Shown one piece after another: positions 1 to 7,742 of a stretch of 29,127 nucleotides of DNA. Positions within the stretch are counted from its first letter, which is position 1. The number at the start of each line of letters is the position of its first letter. Source of the DNA: JAGMES01 sp023128035 (GTDB lineage: Bacteria > Bacillota > Halanaerobiia > DY22613). The position numbers and the translations under genes were made by a program. A model generated the notes under the pieces. It did not search any database. It was not told the origin of the DNA and was given only the letters and a program-made list of their open reading frames with translations. Location of the stretch: positions 1 through 29,127 of the forward strand of contig DAOVRZ010000077.1 in NCBI GenBank assembly GCA_030627905.1. Reading direction: 5' to 3'.

Positions 1-639
1 AAATCTAATAGACTTGATGAAAATTTAAGAAAAGCTGCGATCTTAAGAGATAATAACACCTGTCAAATGTGTTATAAAACCAACTGTAGAATAGAAGTTC
101 ATCATATAATTCCAAAGAGGTTAAAAGGTGATAATAGCATTTATAACTTAATCTCTTTATGTGAAGACTGTCATGAAAAAGTTACAGGAGATGAATTGAA
201 ATATAAAGAAAATTTACAGACTAAAATTAATGGAAAAAATTTATCTTTTCATATAGCTCAACATGTTATGCAAGGTAAAAATTATTTAAGAGAAGGTTTA
301 AAAAAAATTGCTCACCTTAAACTTACTAATGGAGGAAATACTGCAAATAAAAGAATTGAATTAGATATTAAAAAATCTCATGCTAATGATGCTTTAGTCA
401 TTACAGAATTAAGCATAGAAAAAGAACAATGTAATATAAAAGATTGGAAAATAAAACCACAAAGAAAAAAAGCAAAATCTAAAATTGATAAATTAGCAGG
501 ATTTGAACATAGAGATTTAGCTAAATATACTAAAAGAAACTGTGTTAATATAACTACTTTGGAGGGAAAATCTTTAAAAAGATATGGGATTAAAAGATTA
601 AAATTACTTTGGAGGTTTAGTAAAATTTATTGGTTTTAA
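1..639 (+). CDS. iscB: IscB-type transposon-encoded HNH/RuvC nuclease, C-terminal fragment (5' end outside window)
   Basis: The frame is open from base 1 and gives about 212 residues. IscB proteins are RNA-guided nickases/nucleases of IS200/IS605-type transposons and relatives of the Cas9 ancestor. Visible parts, in order: an HNH domain with a CQMC zinc knuckle, EVHHIIPKRL and NLISLCEDCHEKV; then a RuvC-III-like motif KSHANDALVI; then a C-terminal segment with GFEHRDLAKYT and a final KRYGIKRLKLLW stretch. The N-terminal half (RRXRR/PLMP region, RuvC-I, bridge helix, RuvC-II) and any upstream omega-RNA lie outside the window, so it cannot be judged whether the gene is intact. The stretch between AKYTKRN and EGKSLKRYG seems shorter than I expect for the family, so a small internal deletion is possible. 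The stop at 637-639 is 49 nt before the ABC-transporter ATG. A second, more decayed relic of this element is at 24200-24496. Confidence 0.72.
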   Translation, partial: KSNRLDENLRKAAILRDNNTCQMCYKTNCRIEVHHIIPKRLKGDNSIYNLISLCEDCHEKVTGDELKYKENLQTKINGKNLSFHIAQHVMQGKNYLREGLKKIAHLKLTNGGNTANKRIELDIKKSHANDALVITELSIEKEQCNIKDWKIKPQRKKAKSKIDKLAGFEHRDLAKYTKRNCVNITTLEGKSLKRYGIKRLKLLWRFSKIYWF

Positions 640-685
640 TTAGACTATATGTCTATGCTTTTATATGTTTTGAGAAGGAGGATTT
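611..685 (+). repeat. IscB element right end, copy 1, including the downstream Shine-Dalgarno
   Basis: These 75 nt match 24422-24496 with only three substitutions. The match begins at the end of the iscB reading frame and stops right after GAAGGAGGATTT, the ribosome binding site of the following gene. Both copies are followed 2 to 4 nt later by the ATG of an unrelated host gene. The shared stretch includes a small AGAC/GTCT inverted repeat at 642-654. Confidence 0.75.
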
Positions 686-687
686 AT

Positions 688-2217
688 ATGACCACTGTTA
701 TAGAAATGAAGAGGATTACAAAAATCTTCCCAGGAGTGGTTGCCAATGATAATGTTGATTTTCAATTAAGAAAGGGCGAAATTCATGCACTTCTTGGTGA
801 AAATGGCGCAGGTAAAACCACTTTAATGAAGATTCTTTATGGGCTTTATACCCCCACTAGTGGTGAAATTCATGTAAATGGTGAGAAGGTTAGAATTGAT
901 TCTCCAAATAAAGCTATTGAATTAGGAATTGGAATGGTACATCAACACTTTATGTTGATTCCTCCTTTTACAGTAGCTGAAAATATTGTTTTGGGTTCTG
1001 AACCATCTTGCATGGGTGTTCTTGATGAAGTTGAAATGATTCGGAGTGTAAGCGAGATTTCTGAAAAATATGGTCTACATGTTGATCCAAAAGCAAAGAT
1101 TCAAGATATTTCTGTAGGTATGCAGCAGAGAGTTGAAATTTTAAAAGCATTATATCGTGGTGCTGATATTTTGATTCTAGACGAACCAACTGCTGTGTTA
1201 ACTCCTCAAGAAGTACAAGAATTGATTTTTATTATGGATAAACTAACAGATCAGGGCAAGTCAATAATCTTTATTACACATAAACTTAAAGAAGTTAAAG
1301 CTATTAGTAATAGGGTAACTGTTATTAGACGGGGTAAAATGATTGAAACCGTTAATACTGCTGACGTAGATACACGCCAATTAGCTAATATGATGGTTGG
1401 TCGTGAAGTAATCTTAGAAGTAGAAAAAAAACCTAGCAATGTAGGTCAAACCATTTTAAGAGTGAATAATCTCCATGCCTTAAATGATCGAGAATTACCT
1501 GCATTGAGAGGAACTACTTTTGAAGTTAGAGCAGGTGAAATTTTAGGAATCGCTGGAGTTGATGGCAATGGGCAATCTGAATTGACTGAATGCTTAACGG
1601 GACTCAGACCATTAACAGAAGGTAAGATTGAATTAAAAGGCCAAGATATTACTAATATAACTACAAGAGATCGGATTGAATCTGGGATTTCTCATATTCC
1701 TGAAGATCGTCTTAAACGAGGATTGGTAGTTGATTTTTCTCTTTCTGATAATATGATTCTTGGACATCATTATAAGAAGCCTTTTGCCATTCGAGGTAAT
1801 TTGAATTATCAAGAGATTGATTTGAATGCTAGAAACTTGATAGAAGAATTTGATGTTAGAACACCAAATGAAGAGGTGTTTGCAAAGAATCTTTCAGGGG
1901 GTAATCAACAAAAAGTAATTATTGCTCGTGAATTTAGTAGAAGTTCTGAATTATTGATTGCAGCTCAACCAACTCGTGGTGTAGATGTAGGTGCTATCGA
2001 GTTTATTCATAAACGGATTGTGGCAGCAAGGGATGCAGGTAAAGCAGTATTGTTGGTTTCTCTGGAATTAGATGAGATATTATCTTTGAGTGATAGAATT
2101 GCGGTAATTTATGAGGGTGAGATCGTGGCCATTATGGATGCTAAAGATGCAACAGAGGAAGATTTAGGATTGATGATGGCAGGTGCTGCAAGACAGACTG
2201 AAGAAGAGGAGGTCTAG
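688..2217 (+). CDS. Nucleoside/BMP-family ABC importer, double ATPase subunit (NupO/YufO-like)
   Basis: The ATPase powers uptake through the two permeases that follow. The 509-residue protein has two ABC modules. The first has Walker A GENGAGKTT (37-45), signature SVGMQQR (142-148) and Walker B ILILDEPT (161-168). The second has a divergent Walker A GVDGNGQSE (290-298), signature LSGGNQQ (402-408) and LLIAAQPTRGVD (422-433), where the Walker B acidic pair is replaced. That asymmetry is usual in sugar/nucleoside importers of this class. The start is the ATG at 688, six bases after AAGGAGG; an in-frame ATG at 649 has no comparable site. The operon order ATPase-permease-permease matches Bacillus NupOPQ. 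The gene for the BMP-type binding lipoprotein, normally just upstream, is not here: the IscB element occupies that place. Substrate specificity for nucleosides is inferred from family and from the phosphorylase at 8549. Confidence 0.9.
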   Translation: MTTVIEMKRITKIFPGVVANDNVDFQLRKGEIHALLGENGAGKTTLMKILYGLYTPTSGEIHVNGEKVRIDSPNKAIELGIGMVHQHFMLIPPFTVAENIVLGSEPSCMGVLDEVEMIRSVSEISEKYGLHVDPKAKIQDISVGMQQRVEILKALYRGADILILDEPTAVLTPQEVQELIFIMDKLTDQGKSIIFITHKLKEVKAISNRVTVIRRGKMIETVNTADVDTRQLANMMVGREVILEVEKKPSNVGQTILRVNNLHALNDRELPALRGTTFEVRAGEILGIAGVDGNGQSELTECLTGLRPLTEGKIELKGQDITNITTRDRIESGISHIPEDRLKRGLVVDFSLSDNMILGHHYKKPFAIRGNLNYQEIDLNARNLIEEFDVRTPNEEVFAKNLSGGNQQKVIIAREFSRSSELLIAAQPTRGVDVGAIEFIHKRIVAARDAGKAVLLVSLELDEILSLSDRIAVIYEGEIVAIMDAKDATEEDLGLMMAGAARQTEEEEV

Positions 2218-2220
2218 AGA

Positions 2221-3300
2221 GTGAAAGAGGGAAATGCTAGTTGGAAAAAAATTATCAGTAATCTAGCTGTTCCAATCATTGCCGTAGTTTTTGCTATGTT
2301 AGTGGGAGCAATTTTTATGATTGCTGTTGAGGGGAATCCTATCGAGGCTTATAAGGTTTTGTTTACTAGCTCCTTTGGTAATACTCGTTATTTCTTTGAG
2401 ACCCTTGTTAATACAATACCTTTAATTTTTACTGGTTTATCTGTAGCATTTGCTTTTCGTTGTGGTCTTTTTAATATTGGTGGCGAGGGTCAATTTTTTG
2501 CAGGATATATTACAGTGGCAGCAGTTGGTGTATATTTAAAAGTTCCATATTGGTGGATTCATATTCCTTTGGCTCTTTTGGCTGCTATTGTTGCAGGAGC
2601 AATTTGGGGTGGTATTCCTGGATATCTCAAAGCAAAACTAGGTATTCATGAAGTTATTAGTACGATTATGTTTAATTATATAGGACTATATTTAGTTAAC
2701 TTTTTAATCAGGTCAGTAATGATGGTTCCTAATGGTTTACCTGCAACACCAAAGATTGAGCAAACTATGCGATTTGCAAGATTTATTCGTGGTAGTAGGT
2801 TAAATTGGTCGATCTTCATTGCTCTTCTAGCGGCTTTTGCGATCTATTGGATTCTTTGGAAAACAATTACTGGATATGAAGTCAGGGCAGTTGGACTTAA
2901 TCCATCAGCTGCTGAGTATGGTGGAATTAGTGTAGCTAAAAATACTGTCTTAGCTATGGCAATAAGTGGCGCCCTTGCCGCTCTTGCTGGTGCTACTCAG
3001 GTTATGGGTTTAGAGTATCGTGCTGTGCAACCATTTGGATTTTTAGGTTATGGTTTTACTGGAATCGCTGTAGCACTTCTGGGTAAAAATCACCCTGTAG
3101 GTATAATATTAGCTGCTCTGTTGTTTGGAACGTTACAACGTGGAGCTAATATGATGCAAAGTATGGCTGATGTTCCAAAAGAGGTTATTTCAATTATTCA
3201 AGCGATTATTATTTTCTTTGTAGCTTCCGATTATGCAGTACGCAAATTTTATCGGAAAATGAAAGCAAAAAATGCTGCTGGAAAGGAGGGGGTTGAATAA
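2221..3300 (+). CDS. ABC importer permease (NupP/YufP-like, BPD_transp_2 family)
   Basis: This is an integral membrane subunit of the nucleoside-type importer, 359 residues with about eight to ten hydrophobic segments. Family features include the FRCGLFNIGGEGQFFAG segment, the cytoplasmic GYEVRAVGLNPSAAEYGGI coupling region, and PFGFLGYGFTGIAVALLG near the C-terminus. It starts with GTG three bases after the ATPase stop; the GAGGAGG site lies in the 3' end of the ATPase gene, so the two are probably translationally coupled. Its stop overlaps the next ATG by one base. Unlike its partner permease it begins with a short charged N-terminal tail before the first membrane segment. Confidence 0.9.
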   Translation: MKEGNASWKKIISNLAVPIIAVVFAMLVGAIFMIAVEGNPIEAYKVLFTSSFGNTRYFFETLVNTIPLIFTGLSVAFAFRCGLFNIGGEGQFFAGYITVAAVGVYLKVPYWWIHIPLALLAAIVAGAIWGGIPGYLKAKLGIHEVISTIMFNYIGLYLVNFLIRSVMMVPNGLPATPKIEQTMRFARFIRGSRLNWSIFIALLAAFAIYWILWKTITGYEVRAVGLNPSAAEYGGISVAKNTVLAMAISGALAALAGATQVMGLEYRAVQPFGFLGYGFTGIAVALLGKNHPVGIILAALLFGTLQRGANMMQSMADVPKEVISIIQAIIIFFVASDYAVRKFYRKMKAKNAAGKEGVE

Positions 3301-4223
3301 TGCAAGTATTAGCCTTGCTGTTAGCCTCCGGCCTCCGTTCAGCTACTCCATTGATCTATGCTGCAATTGGAGGAATTTTTTCTGAAAGAGCTGGTGTTGT
3401 CAATATCGCCCTTGAAGGTATTATGATAACAGGTGCCTTTGCTGCTATGATAACTTCTTATTATACTGGAAGTCCATGGCTAGGAATTATTATGGCAATG
3501 GTCGCTGGAGGGTTGATTGCATCAATTCATGCTTTTGTGTCTATTGAGTTCCGTGCAAATCAAGTTGTTAGTGGTACTGCGATTAATATTTTGGGTGTAG
3601 GTTTAACTAACTTTTTGTTGCAAGCAATTTTTAAGAGTGCAGGTCAATCTCCAAGTGTAAATAGTTTACCAAAACTTTCCTTGGGTTTTATCCAAGATAT
3701 TCCATTTATAGGAACTATTTTTGCAGATCAGTCGCCTCTTGTATATCTTGCAATTTTAGCGGTTTTTGTTGCACATTTTGTTCTCTTTAAAACTACTTTT
3801 GGTTTAAGATTGAGAGCAGTTGGAGAACATCCTGAGGCTGCGGATACAGTTGGTATAAGTGTAAAACGAATTCGTTATATTTGTGTAATAATTAGTGGAG
3901 TAATGGCAGGAGTCGGTGGTGCAACTCTATCTATCGGTTTACTAGATCTATTTTCTGATAATATGACTGCAGGTCGTGGTTTTATTGCTTTGGCGGCAGT
4001 TATCTTTGGTAAATGGACTCCAATAGGTGCATTTTTAGCATGTCTTCTCTTTGGAACTGCTGAAGCGATGCAAATGTTGGCGCAAACTTTACAGATTACA
4101 TTTTTACCAAGAGAAATATGGCTTATGTTGCCATATATATTAACTCTTTTTGCTCTTACAGGATTTATCGGTCGTTCAACAGCACCAGCTGCAAGTGGAG
4201 AACCATATGATAAAGAAGATTAA
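3300..4223 (+). CDS. ABC importer permease (NupQ/YufQ-like, BPD_transp_2 family)
   Basis: This second membrane subunit of the importer has 307 residues and is almost wholly hydrophobic. It carries the paralogous marks of the first permease: ERAGVVNIALEGIMITGAF, the coupling segment GLRLRAVGEHPEAADTVGI, and GRGFIALAAVIFGKWTP. The ATG overlaps the preceding TAA (TAATG), and GGAGGGGG just upstream is the ribosome binding site. It is the last gene of the importer operon, because a terminator hairpin follows within 20 bases. I see no frameshift or missing segment. Confidence 0.9.
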   Translation: MQVLALLLASGLRSATPLIYAAIGGIFSERAGVVNIALEGIMITGAFAAMITSYYTGSPWLGIIMAMVAGGLIASIHAFVSIEFRANQVVSGTAINILGVGLTNFLLQAIFKSAGQSPSVNSLPKLSLGFIQDIPFIGTIFADQSPLVYLAILAVFVAHFVLFKTTFGLRLRAVGEHPEAADTVGISVKRIRYICVIISGVMAGVGGATLSIGLLDLFSDNMTAGRGFIALAAVIFGKWTPIGAFLACLLFGTAEAMQMLAQTLQITFLPREIWLMLPYILTLFALTGFIGRSTAPAASGEPYDKED

Positions 4224-4240
4224 TTAAATAAATAATTTAT

Positions 4241-4267
4241 AAAGTAGGCATAATTGCCTACTTTTTG
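4241..4267 (+). terminator. Rho-independent terminator after the importer operon
   Basis: The hairpin AAAGTAGGCA/TGCCTACTTT with a short AT loop is followed by a T run. It closes the transporter transcript. Confidence 0.85.
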
Positions 4268-4368
4268 TTTTAAAATAGTAATATAGGTAGGGTGTGTCCG
4301 AAAAATATTTACTAAAAAAAAAGGAAATTTGCTTTTTTTATCGAAACAAATTAAGGAGGACAAAGTAG

Positions 4369-5151
4369 GTGGATTATATGCAACAATACTATTTAGAATA
4401 TGAGATAATTAATAATCGACCAGGACTATTAGGGGATGTAGCTTCTCTTATTGGAATGTTGAAGGTAAATATAAAAAATGTAAGTTCATTAAAAGGACAT
4501 AGACGAGGTTTTTTATTAAGCTATCAAACTGAGCAACAGTTAGAATCACTTCGTTCTGCATTAATGGAAGTTGAGGATTTACAGATTAAATTATTTAGAG
4601 CTCCGCAGGAATTAGACATCCTTACTTTAAAACATGGTAAACGGATTCGAAAGTTGTCTAGTTTTCCGCCTGTTTATCGTTTTGATCGTGAAGAGTTGGA
4701 TTATTTAATAGATTTTTTGGGTGGGAGATTGACAAAAGGTTCTGATCTTTTAATTGGTTTGCGTGGCTCTCCTCGAATTGGCAAATCTGAAACAGCAATT
4801 GCTGCTTCTGTTCATGCTAATAAACCTTGGGTACTTATTTCTTCAACCTTGCTCCGGAAAATTATGCGTACAAGTATTGATGAAGAATTGTTAGATATGG
4901 GGGCAGTATTGATTATTGATGCAATTACTACCTTTCGAAGATCATTCCCTGAACACATTGAATTTGTTAAGAAAATATTAAATTATCCAGTTTTGCGTAT
5001 TGTTGAACATCCAGATATTTTAGTTCATGAAACTGACATTCAACTTGAAAGTTTTGATTTAATTATCGAAATATGTTCTTCAGAGGAGGAAGAGAATGAA
5101 GGAGGAGAATATATATATGGTCAAGGATTTTATACCTTTGATATTAGTTGA
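4369..5151 (+). CDS. YmfK-like protein (DUF3388): ACT-like domain plus P-loop-like domain
   Basis: This 260-residue protein resembles Bacillus YmfK, whose biochemical role is not established. The N-terminal 75 residues look like an ACT ligand-binding fold (YLEYEIINNRPGLLGDVASL). The central part holds a Walker-A-like GLRGSPRIGKSETAIA and a hydrophobic strand ending in Asp (AVLIIDAI), suggesting a nucleotide-binding module. The C-terminus is acidic and Glu-rich. The GTG at 4369 is chosen because AAGGAGGA lies eight bases before it. The next gene, a RodZ-like protein, is the same neighbour as in Bacillus (ymfK-ymfM), which supports the identification. A separate promoter is likely, since a terminator precedes the gene, but none stands out. 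Confidence 0.75.
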   Translation: MDYMQQYYLEYEIINNRPGLLGDVASLIGMLKVNIKNVSSLKGHRRGFLLSYQTEQQLESLRSALMEVEDLQIKLFRAPQELDILTLKHGKRIRKLSSFPPVYRFDREELDYLIDFLGGRLTKGSDLLIGLRGSPRIGKSETAIAASVHANKPWVLISSTLLRKIMRTSIDEELLDMGAVLIIDAITTFRRSFPEHIEFVKKILNYPVLRIVEHPDILVHETDIQLESFDLIIEICSSEEEENEGGEYIYGQGFYTFDIS

Positions 5152-5166
5152 TAAGGAGGGTAAAGA

Positions 5167-6102
5167 ATGAGGGATATTGGGCAGAAATTGAAAGAAGCGC
5201 GAGAAGAGAGAGGATTAAGTTTAAAAGCAATATCTGAGCAGACCAAAATTCGAATCCGATATTTGCAAGCGATAGAGAATGGTGATTTTGATGTGATTCC
5301 AGGTAAAGTTTATGCAAAAGGATTCTTAAAAGCATATGCTCTGATAGTAGGGTTAGATCCAATTGAAATTATTACCCAATATCAAGGATATTTAGATCAA
5401 CTTAAAAAAGAAGAAATTCCTGAAGATACAGAGATAACTATCATTAGTAATCGATCACCTTTTATGTTACGAAGGATATTAATTATTTTTTTTGTTTTAG
5501 CTTTGTTAGGTGGCGGATTTATTTTTGTTAAAAAAATTTGGACTACTATTAAAACTGAAACAATTCCATTATTGGTTTCTGAGTCAGAGCCCAAGGTAGA
5601 AGAACCATCTACAGTTATGGAAAGTGAATCTAATACAGAAACTTTTAATAATAATCAATTACATAATACTAGTGTTGTTAATGAAGATGCAGAAGATGAA
5701 AATGTGGAAGCTGCTGAAATTGAAAATGTGGAAAATACTGAAGTTGATAATGTGAAAGAAGTTGAAGATGATGCTATAGAGTTGGGAAATGAAAATTTAA
5801 ATTTACCCAATGCTGGACAAGATACCTCAGTTAACCAGTCTTCTAAGGTCATTCAGTCAACTGACGTAGAAAAAATCCAGATTCAAATAATTGCAAATGA
5901 TACTTCCTGGATACGTATTTCAGTAGATGGGGAAATTAATTTTCAGGGTCAGATTTTTGATGGTGAAACCCGCTTAGTGGAAGGCACAAAGATTAACCTT
6001 CGTATTAGTAATGCTGCAGCCATTCAAGTTAACTATAACGGAATTATTGTAGGACCTTTTGGTGAAAAGGATGAATTTGTTGAACGGGTTTTTGGAGAGT
6101 AG
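5167..6102 (+). CDS. rodZ: RodZ-like membrane-anchored helix-turn-helix protein (YmfM family)
   Basis: RodZ proteins link the MreB cytoskeleton to the elongation machinery and set rod shape. The 311 residues show the full family layout: a cytoplasmic HTH_25 domain (about 1-70; IGQKLKEAREERGLSL, then PGKVYAKGFLKAYA), one membrane segment (about 102-121), a long acidic low-complexity linker rich in Glu, Asp, Asn and Val (about 140-225), and an extracytoplasmic DUF4115 beta domain with the typical DTSWIRISVDG motif. The start has AAGGAGGGT eight bases upstream and follows the ymfK-like gene by 15 bases, so they are co-transcribed. The linker is built of near-repeats of VEN/AEIE, consistent with drift in a spacer. 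Confidence 0.88.
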   Translation: MRDIGQKLKEAREERGLSLKAISEQTKIRIRYLQAIENGDFDVIPGKVYAKGFLKAYALIVGLDPIEIITQYQGYLDQLKKEEIPEDTEITIISNRSPFMLRRILIIFFVLALLGGGFIFVKKIWTTIKTETIPLLVSESEPKVEEPSTVMESESNTETFNNNQLHNTSVVNEDAEDENVEAAEIENVENTEVDNVKEVEDDAIELGNENLNLPNAGQDTSVNQSSKVIQSTDVEKIQIQIIANDTSWIRISVDGEINFQGQIFDGETRLVEGTKINLRISNAAAIQVNYNGIIVGPFGEKDEFVERVFGE

Positions 6103-6112
6103 GAGGGTGAAA

Positions 6113-6907
6113 ATGAGTTGGTTGGATTGGGTTATCATTATACTTATTCTATTAAGTTTAATACGTGGTTTTTATACTGGCTTTGTTCGTTCACTTTTAG
6201 GAACACTTAAGTATTTAGTCTCTTTTATAGTGATACTCTTTTTTGGACCTCAATTGGGTAGTTTTTTAACTAAACCTTGGAATTTAACCCAAACCATTGC
6301 ATTATCTATTAAAGATATGGTAAATATGCCTGGCAATTTATATGAACAAGCTATTCATTTAACAGGATTGACACAAGAATTAAATCAGGGAAATTTTCCC
6401 GTAGAAGAATTTTCTTCAAGTTTGAAGTATATTATATCGAATCTAGAGTTACCTCAAACATTACGGGATATATTAACATCACTTTTTCAGAAAGAAAATA
6501 TTATTGAGTACTTGCTAAAAGCTGTTCCAGATTTTTCAGCCTTTCCAATAAAAAATATGGAGGAATTGGTTTTTTATACTTTGGGAAGTTTTATCGCAAA
6601 GTTAATTGCTATTTCGATTGGTGCTTTGATAATTATTATAAGCATCTTTTTGATAAGCCATTTTATTATTGCTATTTTTGAAAAGATTGCTAAAGAAGAC
6701 CCTGTACTGAATTTGACCAATCGTTTTATAGGTGCTGTTTTTAGTGGAGGAATTAGTGTTTTGGTTTTGATTTTGGTTTTAGAATTGCTTACACCACTTC
6801 TATGTTATTTTATGATTGAACCAAGTCAGTCGATGATATTTTCTATAGTTTTAAATACTTCATTTCATATTCGTCCATGGCTGGAACATGCACTTTTAAA
6901 CATGTAA
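6113..6907 (+). CDS. CvpA-family membrane protein
   Basis: The 264-residue protein begins with the CvpA signature (MSWLDWVIIILILLSLIRGFYTGFVRSL). It has one membrane segment at the N-terminus, a second near residues 30-45 and two more in the C-terminal half. The middle soluble part (about 55-150) is an insertion seen in many Firmicute homologues. CvpA was named for colicin V production; its basic function is poorly defined. The ATG at 6113 follows AGGAGGG by six bases and lies ten bases after the rodZ-like stop. The frame extends upstream to 6059 but that part overlaps rodZ and has no ribosome binding site. Confidence 0.8.
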   Translation: MSWLDWVIIILILLSLIRGFYTGFVRSLLGTLKYLVSFIVILFFGPQLGSFLTKPWNLTQTIALSIKDMVNMPGNLYEQAIHLTGLTQELNQGNFPVEEFSSSLKYIISNLELPQTLRDILTSLFQKENIIEYLLKAVPDFSAFPIKNMEELVFYTLGSFIAKLIAISIGALIIIISIFLISHFIIAIFEKIAKEDPVLNLTNRFIGAVFSGGISVLVLILVLELLTPLLCYFMIEPSQSMIFSIVLNTSFHIRPWLEHALLNM

Positions 6908-6942
6908 CCTTCCTGAGTCGCCTTGTGGCGTTTCGGGGAGGT
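6907..6942 (+). promoter_or_regulatory. Long intergenic hairpin between cvpA-like and CPBP genes
   Basis: The arms 6907-6922 and 6927-6942 can form 15 of 16 pairs around a TTGT loop, with several G-U pairs. There is no T run, so it is not a classical terminator. The right arm contains GGGGAGGT, an SD-like sequence, and the true site GGGAGGG of the next gene lies 12 bases further on. A role in mRNA processing or translation control is possible. Confidence 0.5.
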
Positions 6943-6968
6943 ATTTGCTTATCGGGAGGGAAACTTTA

Positions 6969-7712
6969 ATGAGTGATGAAATGAACAGAAATCAAGAAAT
7001 GATTCCCTGGACAAAATTAGATATTTTTTTGATATTTATTATCGCTTCTGGGGCAGTTATGATAGTTGGAGAGATATTGGTGATGCTATTACAAAATACA
7101 GCTTTCATCGAAACAGAAACATTGGAAAGTGTAGTGGTTTTGTGTGCTACTCTCATTCAAAATATTCTTTTATTTAGTCTTTGTTATTTGTTTTTGAGAG
7201 TAAAATATAACTATTCTTTAAGACGATTATTTTCTTTTGAAAATAAAATCAGAATAGTTGTGAATGGAATTGTGGGAGGTTTCTTGATCTTTTTCGGAGT
7301 TATGGTTATTAATTTAATTATGGCAGTTATTTTATTAAATGTTTTTCATATTATTCCTCCTCAACAAGAAGTGATAACTCTTTTGTTAGAGAGCAACAAT
7401 TTATGGCTTTTTTTAAGTTATGCAATCTTGATTGTGGTGATAGCTCCAATAGTGGAAGAAACTTTTTTTAGAGGATTAATATATTCTTTTATTAGATCAA
7501 AATATGGTGTTTTTAAAGGACTTCTTGTGAGTGGTATGATTTTTGGGCTGGCCCATCAAAGTTTATGGGCTTTTGTTGGGACTACTCTTGGAGGAATTGG
7601 GTTAGCTTATTTATATGAAAAAAGCAAATCTTTATATACGTCAATTTTAGCACATATGGTTTGGAATGGAATCGTAACTTTTAGTCTTTATTTATATTGG
7701 ATTCTAAATTAA
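6969..7712 (+). CDS. CPBP-family intramembrane metalloprotease (CAAX protease-like)
   Basis: This is an integral membrane protein of 247 residues with the three conserved CPBP/Abi motifs in order: EETFFRGLIYS, GLAHQ and HMVWNGI. These supply the Glu-Glu pair, Arg and His residues proposed to bind the catalytic metal. Six to eight hydrophobic segments are present, the motifs lying in the C-terminal half. In bacteria such proteins act in peptide maturation, immunity or membrane stress; the substrate here cannot be told. The ATG at 6969 has GGGAGGG eight bases before it. An upstream in-frame TTG (6945) sits just after the intergenic hairpin and is less likely. Confidence 0.85.
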   Translation: MSDEMNRNQEMIPWTKLDIFLIFIIASGAVMIVGEILVMLLQNTAFIETETLESVVVLCATLIQNILLFSLCYLFLRVKYNYSLRRLFSFENKIRIVVNGIVGGFLIFFGVMVINLIMAVILLNVFHIIPPQQEVITLLLESNNLWLFLSYAILIVVIAPIVEETFFRGLIYSFIRSKYGVFKGLLVSGMIFGLAHQSLWAFVGTTLGGIGLAYLYEKSKSLYTSILAHMVWNGIVTFSLYLYWILN

Positions 7713-7742
7713 TAATTATAAATTAGGAAGGGGATGTATTAA

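Noticed and set aside
649..687. Earlier start of the ABC ATPase at 649
   Set aside because: The codons lie in the IscB element end and the SD is six bases before ATG 688.
4268..4368. Possible riboswitch or attenuator before the YmfK-like gene
   Set aside because: Only A/T runs and no stable stem or known motif are visible.
5655..5852. Minus-strand Ser/Thr-rich frame over the RodZ linker
   Set aside because: It is the antisense of an acidic low-complexity coding region and has no ribosome binding site.
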